A stretch of 64,000 nucleotides of DNA from CAYRYU01 sp964428355. Its GTDB lineage: Bacteria; Muiribacteriota; Ozemobacteria; Ozemobacterales; Ozemobacteraceae. Numbering within the stretch: the first letter of the stretch is position 1; every line of letters begins with the position of its first letter. The stretch covers positions 123,121 through 187,120 of the forward strand of contig CAYRYU010000003.1 of NCBI GenBank assembly GCA_964428355.1. Reading direction: 5' to 3'. Position numbers and translations under genes: made by a program. This document shows positions 7,529 to 15,165 of the stretch, in pieces. Under the pieces are notes generated by a model. That model saw only the letters and a program-made list of their open reading frames with translations. It was not told where the DNA came from and ran no database searches.

Positions 7529-9058
7529 TCACTTTTCCTTGGGCTTTTCCGGGGCCTTCACGGTGCGGATCAGGCCGACCGAGCGGTTATCCCGGGTGAA
7601 AAACCTCTTCGCCAGTTCCTGGAGGTCTTCCGCCGTTACGGAATTGATCTTCTCCAGACCCCGGCGGAAGAGCTCACGCCAGTCACCCCCCACGACCTCG
7701 AAATACGCAAGGGTCATGGCGATGCTTTCGTTCGAGTCGAGGCTTCCCACGACCGCCGCCCGGGCACGGATCTTGGCCTTCTCCAGCTCTGCCTTCGTCA
7801 CGGGCTCACTCTTGAGTCTTTCGATCTCTTCGTCAATCGCCGCCTCGCATTCTTCAGGAGTGTGACCCTGGGCGGGAATCACCATGAAGAGGAACAGATT
7901 GGGATACTTGCTTCCAGGGTAGTTCGGACTGGAAAAGGCGCGGACGGCAACCTTTTTTTCCTTGACCAGTTTCTGGTGAAGCCTCGAGGAACGGCCACCC
8001 GCCAGGATGTCGTTCAGGACATCGAACTTGACCTTGCTGGGATCGTTGAAATCGGGCTTGTGGAAACCGACGACAAGATAGGGTTGGCTTTCGAGCTCGA
8101 GGGCAACCCTGCGTTCTCCACGTTGGGGAGGTTCAGTGGTGAATACGGGTTCCGGTTTCGGCCGGTTGGGGAGACGTCCGAAATAAGTTTGTGCAAGCTC
8201 CTTGCATTTCTTGGGATCGACGTCACCAACGAGAACCGCGGTCAGGTTGCTTGCGGAATAATGTTCCAAGAAAAATTTCTGCGCCTTGGCCCGCTCCAGG
8301 GCCTTCAGGTCCGACATGTGGCCGACGAGGGGCTCCCCATAGGGATGGGCAAGGAAGGCGATGCTGCCGAACTCCTCGAAGAGCTTTCCTCGAGGGGTGT
8401 TTTCATTTCCCATCCGGCGCTCTTCCATGACAACCTCCTTCTCCGCGTAGAAATCGCGGAGGAAGGGGTTCAGGAAACGGTCGGACTCGGTCGAGAACCA
8501 CAATTCAAGTTTATTTGATGGAAGGCTTGAAATGTATCCGGTGAAATCGTAGCTGGTGAATGCGTTCATCCCCGTCGCACCGGCCTTCTGGAGGGCTTCG
8601 GCGAACTCGCCGTTCACCACGAATTTCCTGGCGGCATCCTTTGCCTCTTCGAGCTCCTTCCGGGAAGCTTCGAGAACCTTGGGATCTGCCCTGTCACCCT
8701 TGACAAGCTCCGTCCGGAGTTTCGAGAACGCTTCGTCCTCCTTCGCCGTTGCGGCGGCCTCGGCTTTGATGTCCCTGGTTCCGATCGAGGTCGTTCCCTT
8801 GAAGGCCATGTGCTCGAACAGATGGGCCAATCCGGTGATTCCCTTCGTTTCGTTGGTGGAACCCACGTCGGCGAAGGTGATGAAGCTTACGACGGGAGCG
8901 TCATGCCGCTCGACCACCAGGAACTTCATCCCGTTTTCGAGGGTGAACGAGGTCACCTTCTTTTCGAACTCGGCAAGGTTCTGCGCGTGGCAGACCACCC
9001 CCGTGACCGAGATCAGAAGCATGAGCGAAAAAATGAATCCCCGAGAGTGTTTTGACAT
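7529..9058 (-). CDS. Exported M16-family zinc metallopeptidase (catalytic subunit)
   Basis: A 509-residue protein with a signal peptide (about 1-26, ending CHA). The inverted zinc motif HLFEH is at residues 79-83, inside GLAHLFEHMAFKGT, with the further glutamate ligand in the EKEVVMEER region near residues 206-214. A helical insert of roughly 60 residues (about 95-155) separates the motif from the rest of the N-terminal domain, as in several bacterial periplasmic M16 proteins. The family cleaves peptides inside a clam-shell chamber. The ribosome site AGGAGGAAAGG precedes ATG. It heads a three-gene operon with the inactive M16 partner and the exported pyrophosphatase. A REP-like palindrome lies just upstream. 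Confidence 0.92.
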   Translation of the reverse strand: MSKHSRGFIFSLMLLISVTGVVCHAQNLAEFEKKVTSFTLENGMKFLVVERHDAPVVSFITFADVGSTNETKGITGLAHLFEHMAFKGTTSIGTRDIKAEAAATAKEDEAFSKLRTELVKGDRADPKVLEASRKELEEAKDAARKFVVNGEFAEALQKAGATGMNAFTSYDFTGYISSLPSNKLELWFSTESDRFLNPFLRDFYAEKEVVMEERRMGNENTPRGKLFEEFGSIAFLAHPYGEPLVGHMSDLKALERAKAQKFFLEHYSASNLTAVLVGDVDPKKCKELAQTYFGRLPNRPKPEPVFTTEPPQRGERRVALELESQPYLVVGFHKPDFNDPSKVKFDVLNDILAGGRSSRLHQKLVKEKKVAVRAFSSPNYPGSKYPNLFLFMVIPAQGHTPEECEAAIDEEIERLKSEPVTKAELEKAKIRARAAVVGSLDSNESIAMTLAYFEVVGGDWRELFRRGLEKINSVTAEDLQELAKRFFTRDNRSVGLIRTVKAPEKPKEK

Positions 9059-9108
9059 TTCGTCCTTTCCTCCTGAATGAGCCTAGACAGGAGGAAATGT
9101 TAACACAT

Positions 9109-9202
9109 GAAATTCGGGGACATCTCAAGAAATTCGGGGACATGAGAATCTTTTCTCCGAAAAGATTCTCATGTCCCCGAATTTCTCAGGTCCCCGAATT
9201 TC
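9109..9202. repeat. Nested REP-like palindrome (27-bp perfect arms plus outer arms)
   Basis: Two perfect 27-bp arms (9129-9155 and 9159-9185) face each other across a 3-base loop. The first half of each arm is repeated again outside: GAAATTCGGGGAC at 9109-9121, and its complement at 9190-9202. The core AAATTCGGGGACA resembles the terminal repeats found with REP-associated (IS200-like, RAYT) transposases in other bacteria, from general knowledge. No transposase is nearby. The right outer arm reaches into the last codons of prmC (9186). It could also act as a transcription barrier between prmC and the M16 operon. Confidence 0.85.
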
Positions 9203-10109
9203 TCCAGACGAGGAAACGCTCCCGGCCCGCGGCGTCGTTCCGGGAAAGGGTCGGGGTCAGGCCCGGAGCGGGAAGAGTCAGGATCGCGCCCCGCTGGCCG
9301 TCCCCATGCTCGATCGCAAGAATCCCACCAGGTTTCAAGACCCGGCAGACCTCCGCAAGAAGACGGGAAATGGCGTCCAATCCATCTTTTCCGCCATCGA
9401 GGGCGAGACGGGGTTCGAAATGTCCGACTTCGGGCATCAGGGTTTCAAGATCCCGGGTGCTGATGTAGGGCGGGTTGGAGACCACGAGATCGAGACTTCC
9501 ATCCCGAAAAGCGGAAATGAGATCAGACATGAGGAACCCGACACGTGCCTGTGATCCGCTTACCATCTGCCCGTTTTTCCTTGCGAGTGCGAGAGCCTCG
9601 GGCGAGACATCGACCAGGACTCCCACAGAAGCGGAAAATCGCCGGTTGATGGCAATTCCGATCGCGCCGGTTCCCGTTCCGATGTCGGCGAAAGAGAATG
9701 GCCTTTCCCCAAACTCGGAAGCCAGACTGTCCAGCAGGAATGCAACCCATTCCTCGGTTTCGGGCCTCGGAATCAAAGCCTCGGGCCCGACCTGGAGCTC
9801 GAAATCGAGAAACGGCCAAACCCCGAAAATGTACTGTAACGGCTCCCGCCCCGCCCTCCGGCTCAGTGCAATCTCGAGAAAGCCCTTTTCCGACGCGGAA
9901 ATGACACGCGTCTTGTTTTGGGACAGAGCCAACTGGGAAATTCCGAGGCAATGGGAGAGAATGAGTCTGGTCTCGAACCCGGCATCCTCAATTCCGGCAT
10001 CGTCCAGAAGCCGGGTTGCTTCTGGAAGGGCGGATCCGATGGTGAGAGGTTCCGAACGGGTGGAAAAAGAAAAACCGCCCGAAAATCGGTCGGGCGGTCT
10101 TGGGGCCAT
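9186..10109 (-). CDS. prmC: Peptide chain release factor N(5)-glutamine methyltransferase
   Basis: A 307-residue protein. PrmC/HemK methylates the Gln of the GGQ motif in release factors RF1 and RF2 using S-adenosylmethionine. The N-terminal helical domain is followed by the SAM motif FADIGTGTGAIGIA and the catalytic NPPY in VVSNPPYIS, which binds the glutamine. prfA lies upstream on the same strand (11149-12231), with one exported-protein gene between them. The start is odd. The first ATG (10109) places the terminator-like hairpin 10075-10091 inside the first 20 codons, there is no good ribosome site, and no alternative start is visible before the conserved helical domain. The stop falls in the REP-like palindrome. 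Confidence 0.92.
   Translation of the reverse strand: MAPRPPDRFSGGFSFSTRSEPLTIGSALPEATRLLDDAGIEDAGFETRLILSHCLGISQLALSQNKTRVISASEKGFLEIALSRRAGREPLQYIFGVWPFLDFELQVGPEALIPRPETEEWVAFLLDSLASEFGERPFSFADIGTGTGAIGIAINRRFSASVGVLVDVSPEALALARKNGQMVSGSQARVGFLMSDLISAFRDGSLDLVVSNPPYISTRDLETLMPEVGHFEPRLALDGGKDGLDAISRLLAEVCRVLKPGGILAIEHGDGQRGAILTLPAPGLTPTLSRNDAAGRERFLVWRNSGT
10075..10091 (-). terminator. Rho-independent terminator for the exported-protein gene, inside the prmC 5' end
   Basis: On the minus strand an ACCGCCCGA / TCGGGCGGT stem with a short loop is followed by TTTTCTTTTTC. It sits about 25-40 bases after the stop at 10117 and overlaps the first codons of prmC. Confidence 0.75.
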
Positions 10110-10116
10110 TCAGGGG

Positions 10117-10983
10117 TCAGTTGTGAAGAAGTTCGAAGGCTCCGACGGCCTTCAACTCCTTCGTGAGAGGATTCTGGGCGGGAAGGGTCCGGATGACTTC
10201 CTCGCGCTCCTCGGCCGAAAGGACGGGGAGAAGGGCATGGAGATCCCGGGCGATCGATTCGAAACGGGTCTGCAAGGTTTCAACCGAGGCTCCATCGCGG
10301 AACCTGGCAGCCAGCTCCAGGTTGGCCACGTAATCGCGGGCGAGCTCGAGAGCAGCCACCCTGGCGGTCGGCGTGGCAGGCGGAATCTCGGCGGGGGTCC
10401 GCTTCACGAGAATGTCGATGTTGTTGGAAAACTCGCGCATGTCCCGCCTCTTGACCACGACCTCGAATCTCCAGTCAGTGCCCGAATCGCTCAGGTAGAT
10501 CTTGGGAAGGAAAGAAAACATGTAGTTGACGCGAACGTCGAAATCGCGGGTGGTGATCTTCTCGAAGCCGGCTTTTGGAAAGCGGCCGGTGATGCCGAAC
10601 TCATCCGCCCAGTACATGCTCTGGGAATAGTAGCTGGTGTTCCCCCCGGGAATCGTCATGTGAGCATCGTCCTTCAGATTGACCCATACGGTGGGGTCGT
10701 CCAGTCTGACATCGCAATAGTAGTGGGTATTTGTGGAGTTGGTGTTGAGGAAAACGTGAGTCGATCCCGAACGATAGCCATCGGCACTGACGTTGATCGT
10801 GGCTGAAGTTCCCGAAACCATGACATTCCCGCGGGCCATGGAGATGTCTTTGAAATAGCGGTTGGTAACCCGGACGTTGAAGGTATATTTCCCTGAGGTG
10901 AGATAAAGACTCGCGGACGCGTCGATCGCGACTCCCAGGAAGGCAATGGCCAGAAGAACACCGATCAATCGAAGGGAACGCAT
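10117..10983 (-). CDS. Exported protein of unknown function between prfA and prmC
   Basis: A 288-residue protein with a signal peptide (about residues 1-24, ending ASA). The following 140 residues are rich in Ser, Thr, Asn and Tyr and look like a beta-sandwich. The C-terminal 90 residues are helical and charged (for example EEREEVIRTLPAQ). I recognise no family. The start is clear: AGGAGGTATCCC directly before ATG. It has its own likely promoter (11039-11068) and a terminator after it, so it looks like an independent unit inserted between the normally linked prfA and prmC. Confidence 0.8.
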   Translation of the reverse strand: MRSLRLIGVLLAIAFLGVAIDASASLYLTSGKYTFNVRVTNRYFKDISMARGNVMVSGTSATINVSADGYRSGSTHVFLNTNSTNTHYYCDVRLDDPTVWVNLKDDAHMTIPGGNTSYYSQSMYWADEFGITGRFPKAGFEKITTRDFDVRVNYMFSFLPKIYLSDSGTDWRFEVVVKRRDMREFSNNIDILVKRTPAEIPPATPTARVAALELARDYVANLELAARFRDGASVETLQTRFESIARDLHALLPVLSAEEREEVIRTLPAQNPLTKELKAVGAFELLHN

Positions 10984-11038
10984 GGGATACCTCCTGATAG
11001 ACTTCTCGGGGAGACTTTTCTCCCACTCTTCTCTATCC

Positions 11039-11068
11039 AGAATATCGCCCCGAAAAGAATTGCAGCAA
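11039..11068 (-). promoter_or_regulatory. Probable sigma70 promoter for the gene at 10117-10983
   Basis: On the minus strand TTGCTG (11063-11068) and TATTCT (11039-11044) are separated by 18 bases. The ATG is about 55 bases downstream. Confidence 0.5.
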
Positions 11069-11148
11069 GGAACATTTCGAGAGCGCAGCTCCGATGATCG
11101 TTCCAGCCCGTTCCGTTCCCTGATTTATGCAGGTTTTGTGGCAGGGAG

Positions 11149-12231
11149 TCAACCCTGGTCGGTTCCGGTTTCGCCCGCAAGTTTTCGAATGTTGTCAGCT
11201 TCGATGAGCTTCTCGATGACCTCGGCCAAGTCACCCTCGACAATCTCGGAAAGCTTGTAGAGGGTCAGTCCGATGCGGTGGTCGGTCATCCGCTGCTGGG
11301 GGAAATTGTAGGTCCGGATACGCTCGGACCGGTCACCGGTCCCGACCTGGGATCGGCGGTTTTCCGCCCGGGACTTGTCCTGTTCGAGCTTCGCCGCATC
11401 AAGCAGTCTGGCCCGCAGGATGCGAAGGGCTTTCGCCTTGTTCTTGTGCTGGCTCTTCTCGTCCTGGCAGCTGATCACGATTCCGGAAGGTACGTGGGTT
11501 ACCCGGACGGCGGAGTCGGTGGTGTTGACGCTTTGCCCCCCGGGACCGGAGGACCGGAATACGTCGATACGCAAATCCTTCTCGTCGATCTGGACATCCA
11601 CTTCCTCGGCCTCCGGAAGCACCGCCACGGTCGCGGCGGAGGTGTGGATCCGGCCGGAAGCCTCCGTCTGGGGAACGCGCTGGACCCGGTGAACTCCGCT
11701 CTCGAACTTGAGTTTCCCGAAAACCCCGGTTCCCTGGACGGAGAAGATGACCTCTTTCAAGCCTCCGAGGCCTGTGTCGCTCAAGCTCATGACCTCGATC
11801 TTCCAGCCCTGGCTTTCGGCGAAACGGCTGTACATGCGGAAAAGAACGCCGGCGAACAGGGCCGCTTCCTCTCCACCCGTCCCTGCACGGATCTCGCAGA
11901 TGATGTTCTTGGAATCATCGGCATCCTTCGGAATCAGGAGGAACTTGAGATCGGTTTCCAGCTTGGCGAGCCTGGGCTCGAGGTTCCTGATCTCCTCTTC
12001 GGCCATGGACCTCATCTCGGGGTCGGTCTCCGACTCGAGCAGCTGTCGCGCATCCTCGAGGCTCCTGGAAACGGTGCGATACTCCGAAAAGGCGTTCTGG
12101 ATCGGCTCCAGCTCCGCCCTTTTCTTGGCGAGTTTCTGGAACTCGGCGGGATTGGAAATTACGGCGGGATCGGTGAGCTTGGTAGTCAGATCCTCGAACT
12201 GGACGCTGACCGATTGAAGTTTGTCCAGCAT
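11149..12231 (-). CDS. prfA: Peptide chain release factor 1
   Basis: A 360-residue class I release factor that ends translation at UAA and UAG. The GGQ hydrolysis motif is in SSGPGGQSVNTTDSAV, and the stop-codon recognition tripeptide is PQT (in RVPQTEASGRIHTS), matching the PxT of RF1 rather than the SPF of RF2. The length is normal. It begins 2 bases after the stop of purine nucleoside phosphorylase, so the two are co-transcribed. prmC, whose product methylates this GGQ, lies downstream on the same strand. Confidence 0.97.
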   Translation of the reverse strand: MLDKLQSVSVQFEDLTTKLTDPAVISNPAEFQKLAKKRAELEPIQNAFSEYRTVSRSLEDARQLLESETDPEMRSMAEEEIRNLEPRLAKLETDLKFLLIPKDADDSKNIICEIRAGTGGEEAALFAGVLFRMYSRFAESQGWKIEVMSLSDTGLGGLKEVIFSVQGTGVFGKLKFESGVHRVQRVPQTEASGRIHTSAATVAVLPEAEEVDVQIDEKDLRIDVFRSSGPGGQSVNTTDSAVRVTHVPSGIVISCQDEKSQHKNKAKALRILRARLLDAAKLEQDKSRAENRRSQVGTGDRSERIRTYNFPQQRMTDHRIGLTLYKLSEIVEGDLAEVIEKLIEADNIRKLAGETGTDQG

Positions 12232-12233
12232 GT

Positions 12234-13049
12234 TCAGAGCCTTTCTATGACTCTCCGAAGGAGTTCGAGGAAGTATGGCTGGGCTTTTGCCGCAGCCGAG
12301 ATGACTTCCGCGTGGTTAACGTCCTCGTGGCCCTCCCCCGTCGCCATGTCGGTGATACAACTGATACCCAGGATCCGCTTCATTCCGGCATGGACAGCGA
12401 CGATCACTTCGGGAATCGTCGACATCCCGACCGCATCGGCTCCGAGGGTCCGGAAGGCCCTCAGTTCCGCGGCCGTTTCATAGTTGGGCCCGGAGACGGC
12501 AAGATAGACGCCCTTCTGGATCGGAGCTCCGAGTTCGCGCCCGATCTTGATCGCCATCTCGACAAGGGCGGGGGTGTAGGCTCCTTGCATAGGTGGGAAG
12601 CGGGGTCCCAACCGCTCGTCATTCTTGCCCCTGAGGGGATTGTCCCCGATGAAGTTGATGTGGTCGGTCATAACCATAAGGTCACCGACCGAAAAGTTCC
12701 GGTTCAGCCCTCCGGAAGCGTTCGTAATGATGAGGTCCTTGGCTCCCAGGGCATGCATTACGCGAATCGGGAAGGTCACATCCGAAAGCGGGTAGCCTTC
12801 GTAGTAATGGAACCTTCCTTGCATGACCACGAGCTTTTTCCCGTTCGAGGACCCGAACACGAGCTTTCCAGAATGGCCATGGACGGTGGAAACCGGAAAA
12901 TGGGGGATTTCCTGGTAGGGGAGCGCGGAGATTCCATCGAGTGTGTCCGCGAAACTCCCCAGACCCGAACCGAGAACCACCGCCACATCGGGAGTTACCG
13001 GAGCCCGTGATTGGATGAACGAAACTGCGTCCTGAATCTTGCTTTTCAT
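12234..13049 (-). CDS. Purine nucleoside phosphorylase (trimeric type)
   Basis: A 271-residue protein that splits purine nucleosides with phosphate to give a free base and ribose 1-phosphate, for salvage. It shows VVLGSGLG for phosphate binding, HGHSG, GRFHYYEGY, ITNASGG and the purine-site VSGPNYETAAE and GADAVGMSTIPEVI, all typical of the trimeric PNP family (PunA/DeoD2-like). I chose the ATG at 13047-13049, preceded by GGTGGGGGG, instead of an upstream in-frame start that adds 22 residues unlike the family. It is followed 2 bases later by prfA. Confidence 0.93.
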   Translation of the reverse strand: MKSKIQDAVSFIQSRAPVTPDVAVVLGSGLGSFADTLDGISALPYQEIPHFPVSTVHGHSGKLVFGSSNGKKLVVMQGRFHYYEGYPLSDVTFPIRVMHALGAKDLIITNASGGLNRNFSVGDLMVMTDHINFIGDNPLRGKNDERLGPRFPPMQGAYTPALVEMAIKIGRELGAPIQKGVYLAVSGPNYETAAELRAFRTLGADAVGMSTIPEVIVAVHAGMKRILGISCITDMATGEGHEDVNHAEVISAAAKAQPYFLELLRRVIERL

Positions 13050-13152
13050 GCGCCCCCCACCAATAATGAGTTTCGAGGTCCACCGGAATTCCCCGAAGGT
13101 CCCTGAAAATATCACGAGTTCAGCCGGTAATGCAACGCAGGAAATGGGGGGA

Positions 13153-13183
13153 TTGCGGAGGGGGGGAGGGGATTTTGTATAAT
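13153..13183 (+). promoter_or_regulatory. Probable promoter for the 13227-18084 gene group
   Basis: TTGCGG (13153-13158) and a perfect TATAAT (13178-13183) are 19 bases apart. An in-frame ATG at 13182 overlaps the -10 box, which argues that translation starts further down at the GTG at 13227. Confidence 0.5.
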
Positions 13184-13226
13184 GAAGGATATGTCACCCC
13201 GCCCCGGGTGGTGGAACGGAGGTTTC

Positions 13227-13745
13227 GTGGAAAGACAACGGTTCGCCCAATGGACTTGGGCATGCTGCCTCGCCGTCATCGTCCTTACCCCCGGTTTTCT
13301 CGGGGCAGACCAGTTCCGGTATACCATGCCGCAGACGATTTCCCTCCATCTGAAAACCGAAGGTGTCCGCGGCGGGGTCGGAACCGTTACCGCTATCCTG
13401 GAGAGCCGCCTGGGAACCCTGCTCGACGTCGAGGTATTCTTCGACTCCTCGCCTGATCTCCGCATCTCCACCGCCCCCCTGAAGGTGGGCCCCCTCGAGG
13501 AGGGAAAGAAGACCCTCCTGGCGGTTTCCCTTGCCAGATCACGGCTGCGCCCCGATGACCTGGGGAGCTGGGTGCGGTTGGGGATCCGCTATCTTCCCGA
13601 TTATGACCGTCTGCTTGCGGTCGTTTCCAACCCAGCCTCCTATCCAGTTTCCCTCGGCAGAAATGAACTCGTCACCGTCACCACCAAGAACCGGACTTCC
13701 AAGCGCCCGTTCTCCGATGCAATGCGGTTGTTCCTGAAAGAATAG
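13227..13745 (+). CDS. Exported protein of unknown function
   Basis: A 172-residue protein. I chose the GTG at 13227 because GGAGG lies 6 bases before it. The upstream ATG at 13182 falls inside a TATAAT promoter box. From the GTG the N-terminus is a plausible signal peptide (about 26 residues, ending FLGA). The rest is predicted mainly beta (for example GTVTAILESRLGT, VRLGIRYLP), like an Ig-type or C2-like small domain. No family is recognised. It lies 12 bases before an exported metallopeptidase-like gene and is probably co-transcribed with it. Confidence 0.75.
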   Translation: MERQRFAQWTWACCLAVIVLTPGFLGADQFRYTMPQTISLHLKTEGVRGGVGTVTAILESRLGTLLDVEVFFDSSPDLRISTAPLKVGPLEEGKKTLLAVSLARSRLRPDDLGSWVRLGIRYLPDYDRLLAVVSNPASYPVSLGRNELVTVTTKNRTSKRPFSDAMRLFLKE

Positions 13746-13757
13746 AAGGAGAAGCCC

Positions 13758-15086
13758 ATGATGAGCGCATTACGATCCCCAAGGTTGTTCCCCTACCTCC
13801 TTCTTTTAGTGGTCTCTCTCTGGGGTGGGCTTCCCAGCCTTCAAGGTGCCCCCCAAACGACTTTCGTGTACGAGGTGGTCAAGGATTTCGGCAAGACCGC
13901 GGATTTGAGAAGCCGACTGGCCGCGGGTGACGAGATCCGGAAATCTGAAACCTCGGGCTTCGGATACATCGTGCGCAGGGTCCCCGTGACCGGCGAGGCG
14001 CACCTTCTCCGGCTCATGGGGGTGAGCGACGAATCCCGGCTCTCCGATAGCCAGAAGGGGTTGCTGGAATCCTACCGCCTGGGAACCTCGGAGCGACTCA
14101 CCGCGCTCAACGCCTATGCCCCCCAGGGCGACCGCACCCTGACCGTGAACCTGGTGGACCTGAGCGCTTGCGGAGAACACGAAAAGTTCCCCGCAATCAG
14201 CAACGACTTCTGGCCCCGGGCATCGAAGTACTGGTCCTTCAGCGGCGACAAGTCTGAGACCCAAATCGACATCCTCATCAGTGGAGTGGACAGCCAGGGT
14301 TTCGGGGGCCGCACCTCCCGGGAGATGTGCTACACCCTGGCGCACGAATTTGGTCATTCCCTGGACTCGACAAACCTCGAGGACCAGCCGTACGGCCCCG
14401 ACGGCCACCACTGGAACAACGAGGTCATCGGGCAAAAGGCAGCATACGCCGAGGGTTTCGCCAACTTTGTCTCCTTCCTCCTCTACCCGGAACGGGTGCG
14501 GCAGTTCCGCAATGCTCTTTACCGGGTGTGCACGGAGGAGCCCGAGAAGGGCTATTCCTATTTCGAGCCCACCGACCCCAAGGTGAAGCCTCTCGACCTG
14601 CTCCGCATCGAGGCGGTGAATGCCCTTCTCCTCTACCGTCTGGCCACGGAGCTTCCCAACGGCCAGGAAAAGGTCTTCGCCGCCTTCACGGAGAGCAACT
14701 CCTGGGAGAATGATATCTCCAGGTATCTCAAGACCCTACTGCGCTTGCATCCGGGAGATGCCTCCACGGTCGGGCGGATCCTCGATCAGGAGACCTTCGG
14801 GCGCCTTTCCCACGATGAGATCCGGCAGGTTCTGGGCAGTTCCACAGAGGTCGAGCTCTTCCTGCGCACCCGCCAGGATGCGAAGGCCGGGGGTCAGACG
14901 GTGGTGTCCACCCCCCCGGAGCCGCCGCCGAGCAGCAAACAGCGCATCTACAAATGGAAGGACAAGGACGGACGGCTGCATTTCACCGATTCCCCGCCTC
15001 CCCCGGGAACCGAATTCACCCTCATGTCCCCGAAACGTGATCCCGGAGTGGTCATCCAGGGGAACGGACCCTTCGACGGAGACTGA
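13758..15086 (+). CDS. Exported HExxH metallopeptidase-like protein with C-terminal DUF4124-type domain
   Basis: A 442-residue protein with a signal peptide (about 1-31, ending LQGA). A zinc-binding motif HEFGH is at residues 196-200 (in CYTLAHEFGHSLDS), and Glu232 in AYAEGFANF is a good third ligand, the arrangement of gluzincins. The C-terminus carries the YKWKDKDGRLHFTDSPPP pattern of a DUF4124 domain, a small envelope-associated module. A Pro-rich linker joins the two. It is probably an extracytoplasmic protease or a peptidase-fold binding protein. It follows the 13227 gene by 12 bases. The start is ATGATG after AGAAGGAGAAG. Confidence 0.82.
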   Translation: MMSALRSPRLFPYLLLLVVSLWGGLPSLQGAPQTTFVYEVVKDFGKTADLRSRLAAGDEIRKSETSGFGYIVRRVPVTGEAHLLRLMGVSDESRLSDSQKGLLESYRLGTSERLTALNAYAPQGDRTLTVNLVDLSACGEHEKFPAISNDFWPRASKYWSFSGDKSETQIDILISGVDSQGFGGRTSREMCYTLAHEFGHSLDSTNLEDQPYGPDGHHWNNEVIGQKAAYAEGFANFVSFLLYPERVRQFRNALYRVCTEEPEKGYSYFEPTDPKVKPLDLLRIEAVNALLLYRLATELPNGQEKVFAAFTESNSWENDISRYLKTLLRLHPGDASTVGRILDQETFGRLSHDEIRQVLGSSTEVELFLRTRQDAKAGGQTVVSTPPEPPPSSKQRIYKWKDKDGRLHFTDSPPPPGTEFTLMSPKRDPGVVIQGNGPFDGD

Positions 15087-15165
15087 TTGCCCCCCCCAAT
15101 AAGTGAATTCCGGGTGGTAGAATAAAAAAGACCGAATCCGCGAAATTTGCTTCAGAGGGGTTTCC

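Noticed and set aside
13182..13226. Extended N-terminus of the 13227 protein from the ATG at 13182
   Set aside because: The ATG lies in a TATAAT box, lacks a ribosome site, and puts 15 polar residues ahead of the signal peptide; the GTG at 13227 has GGAGG.
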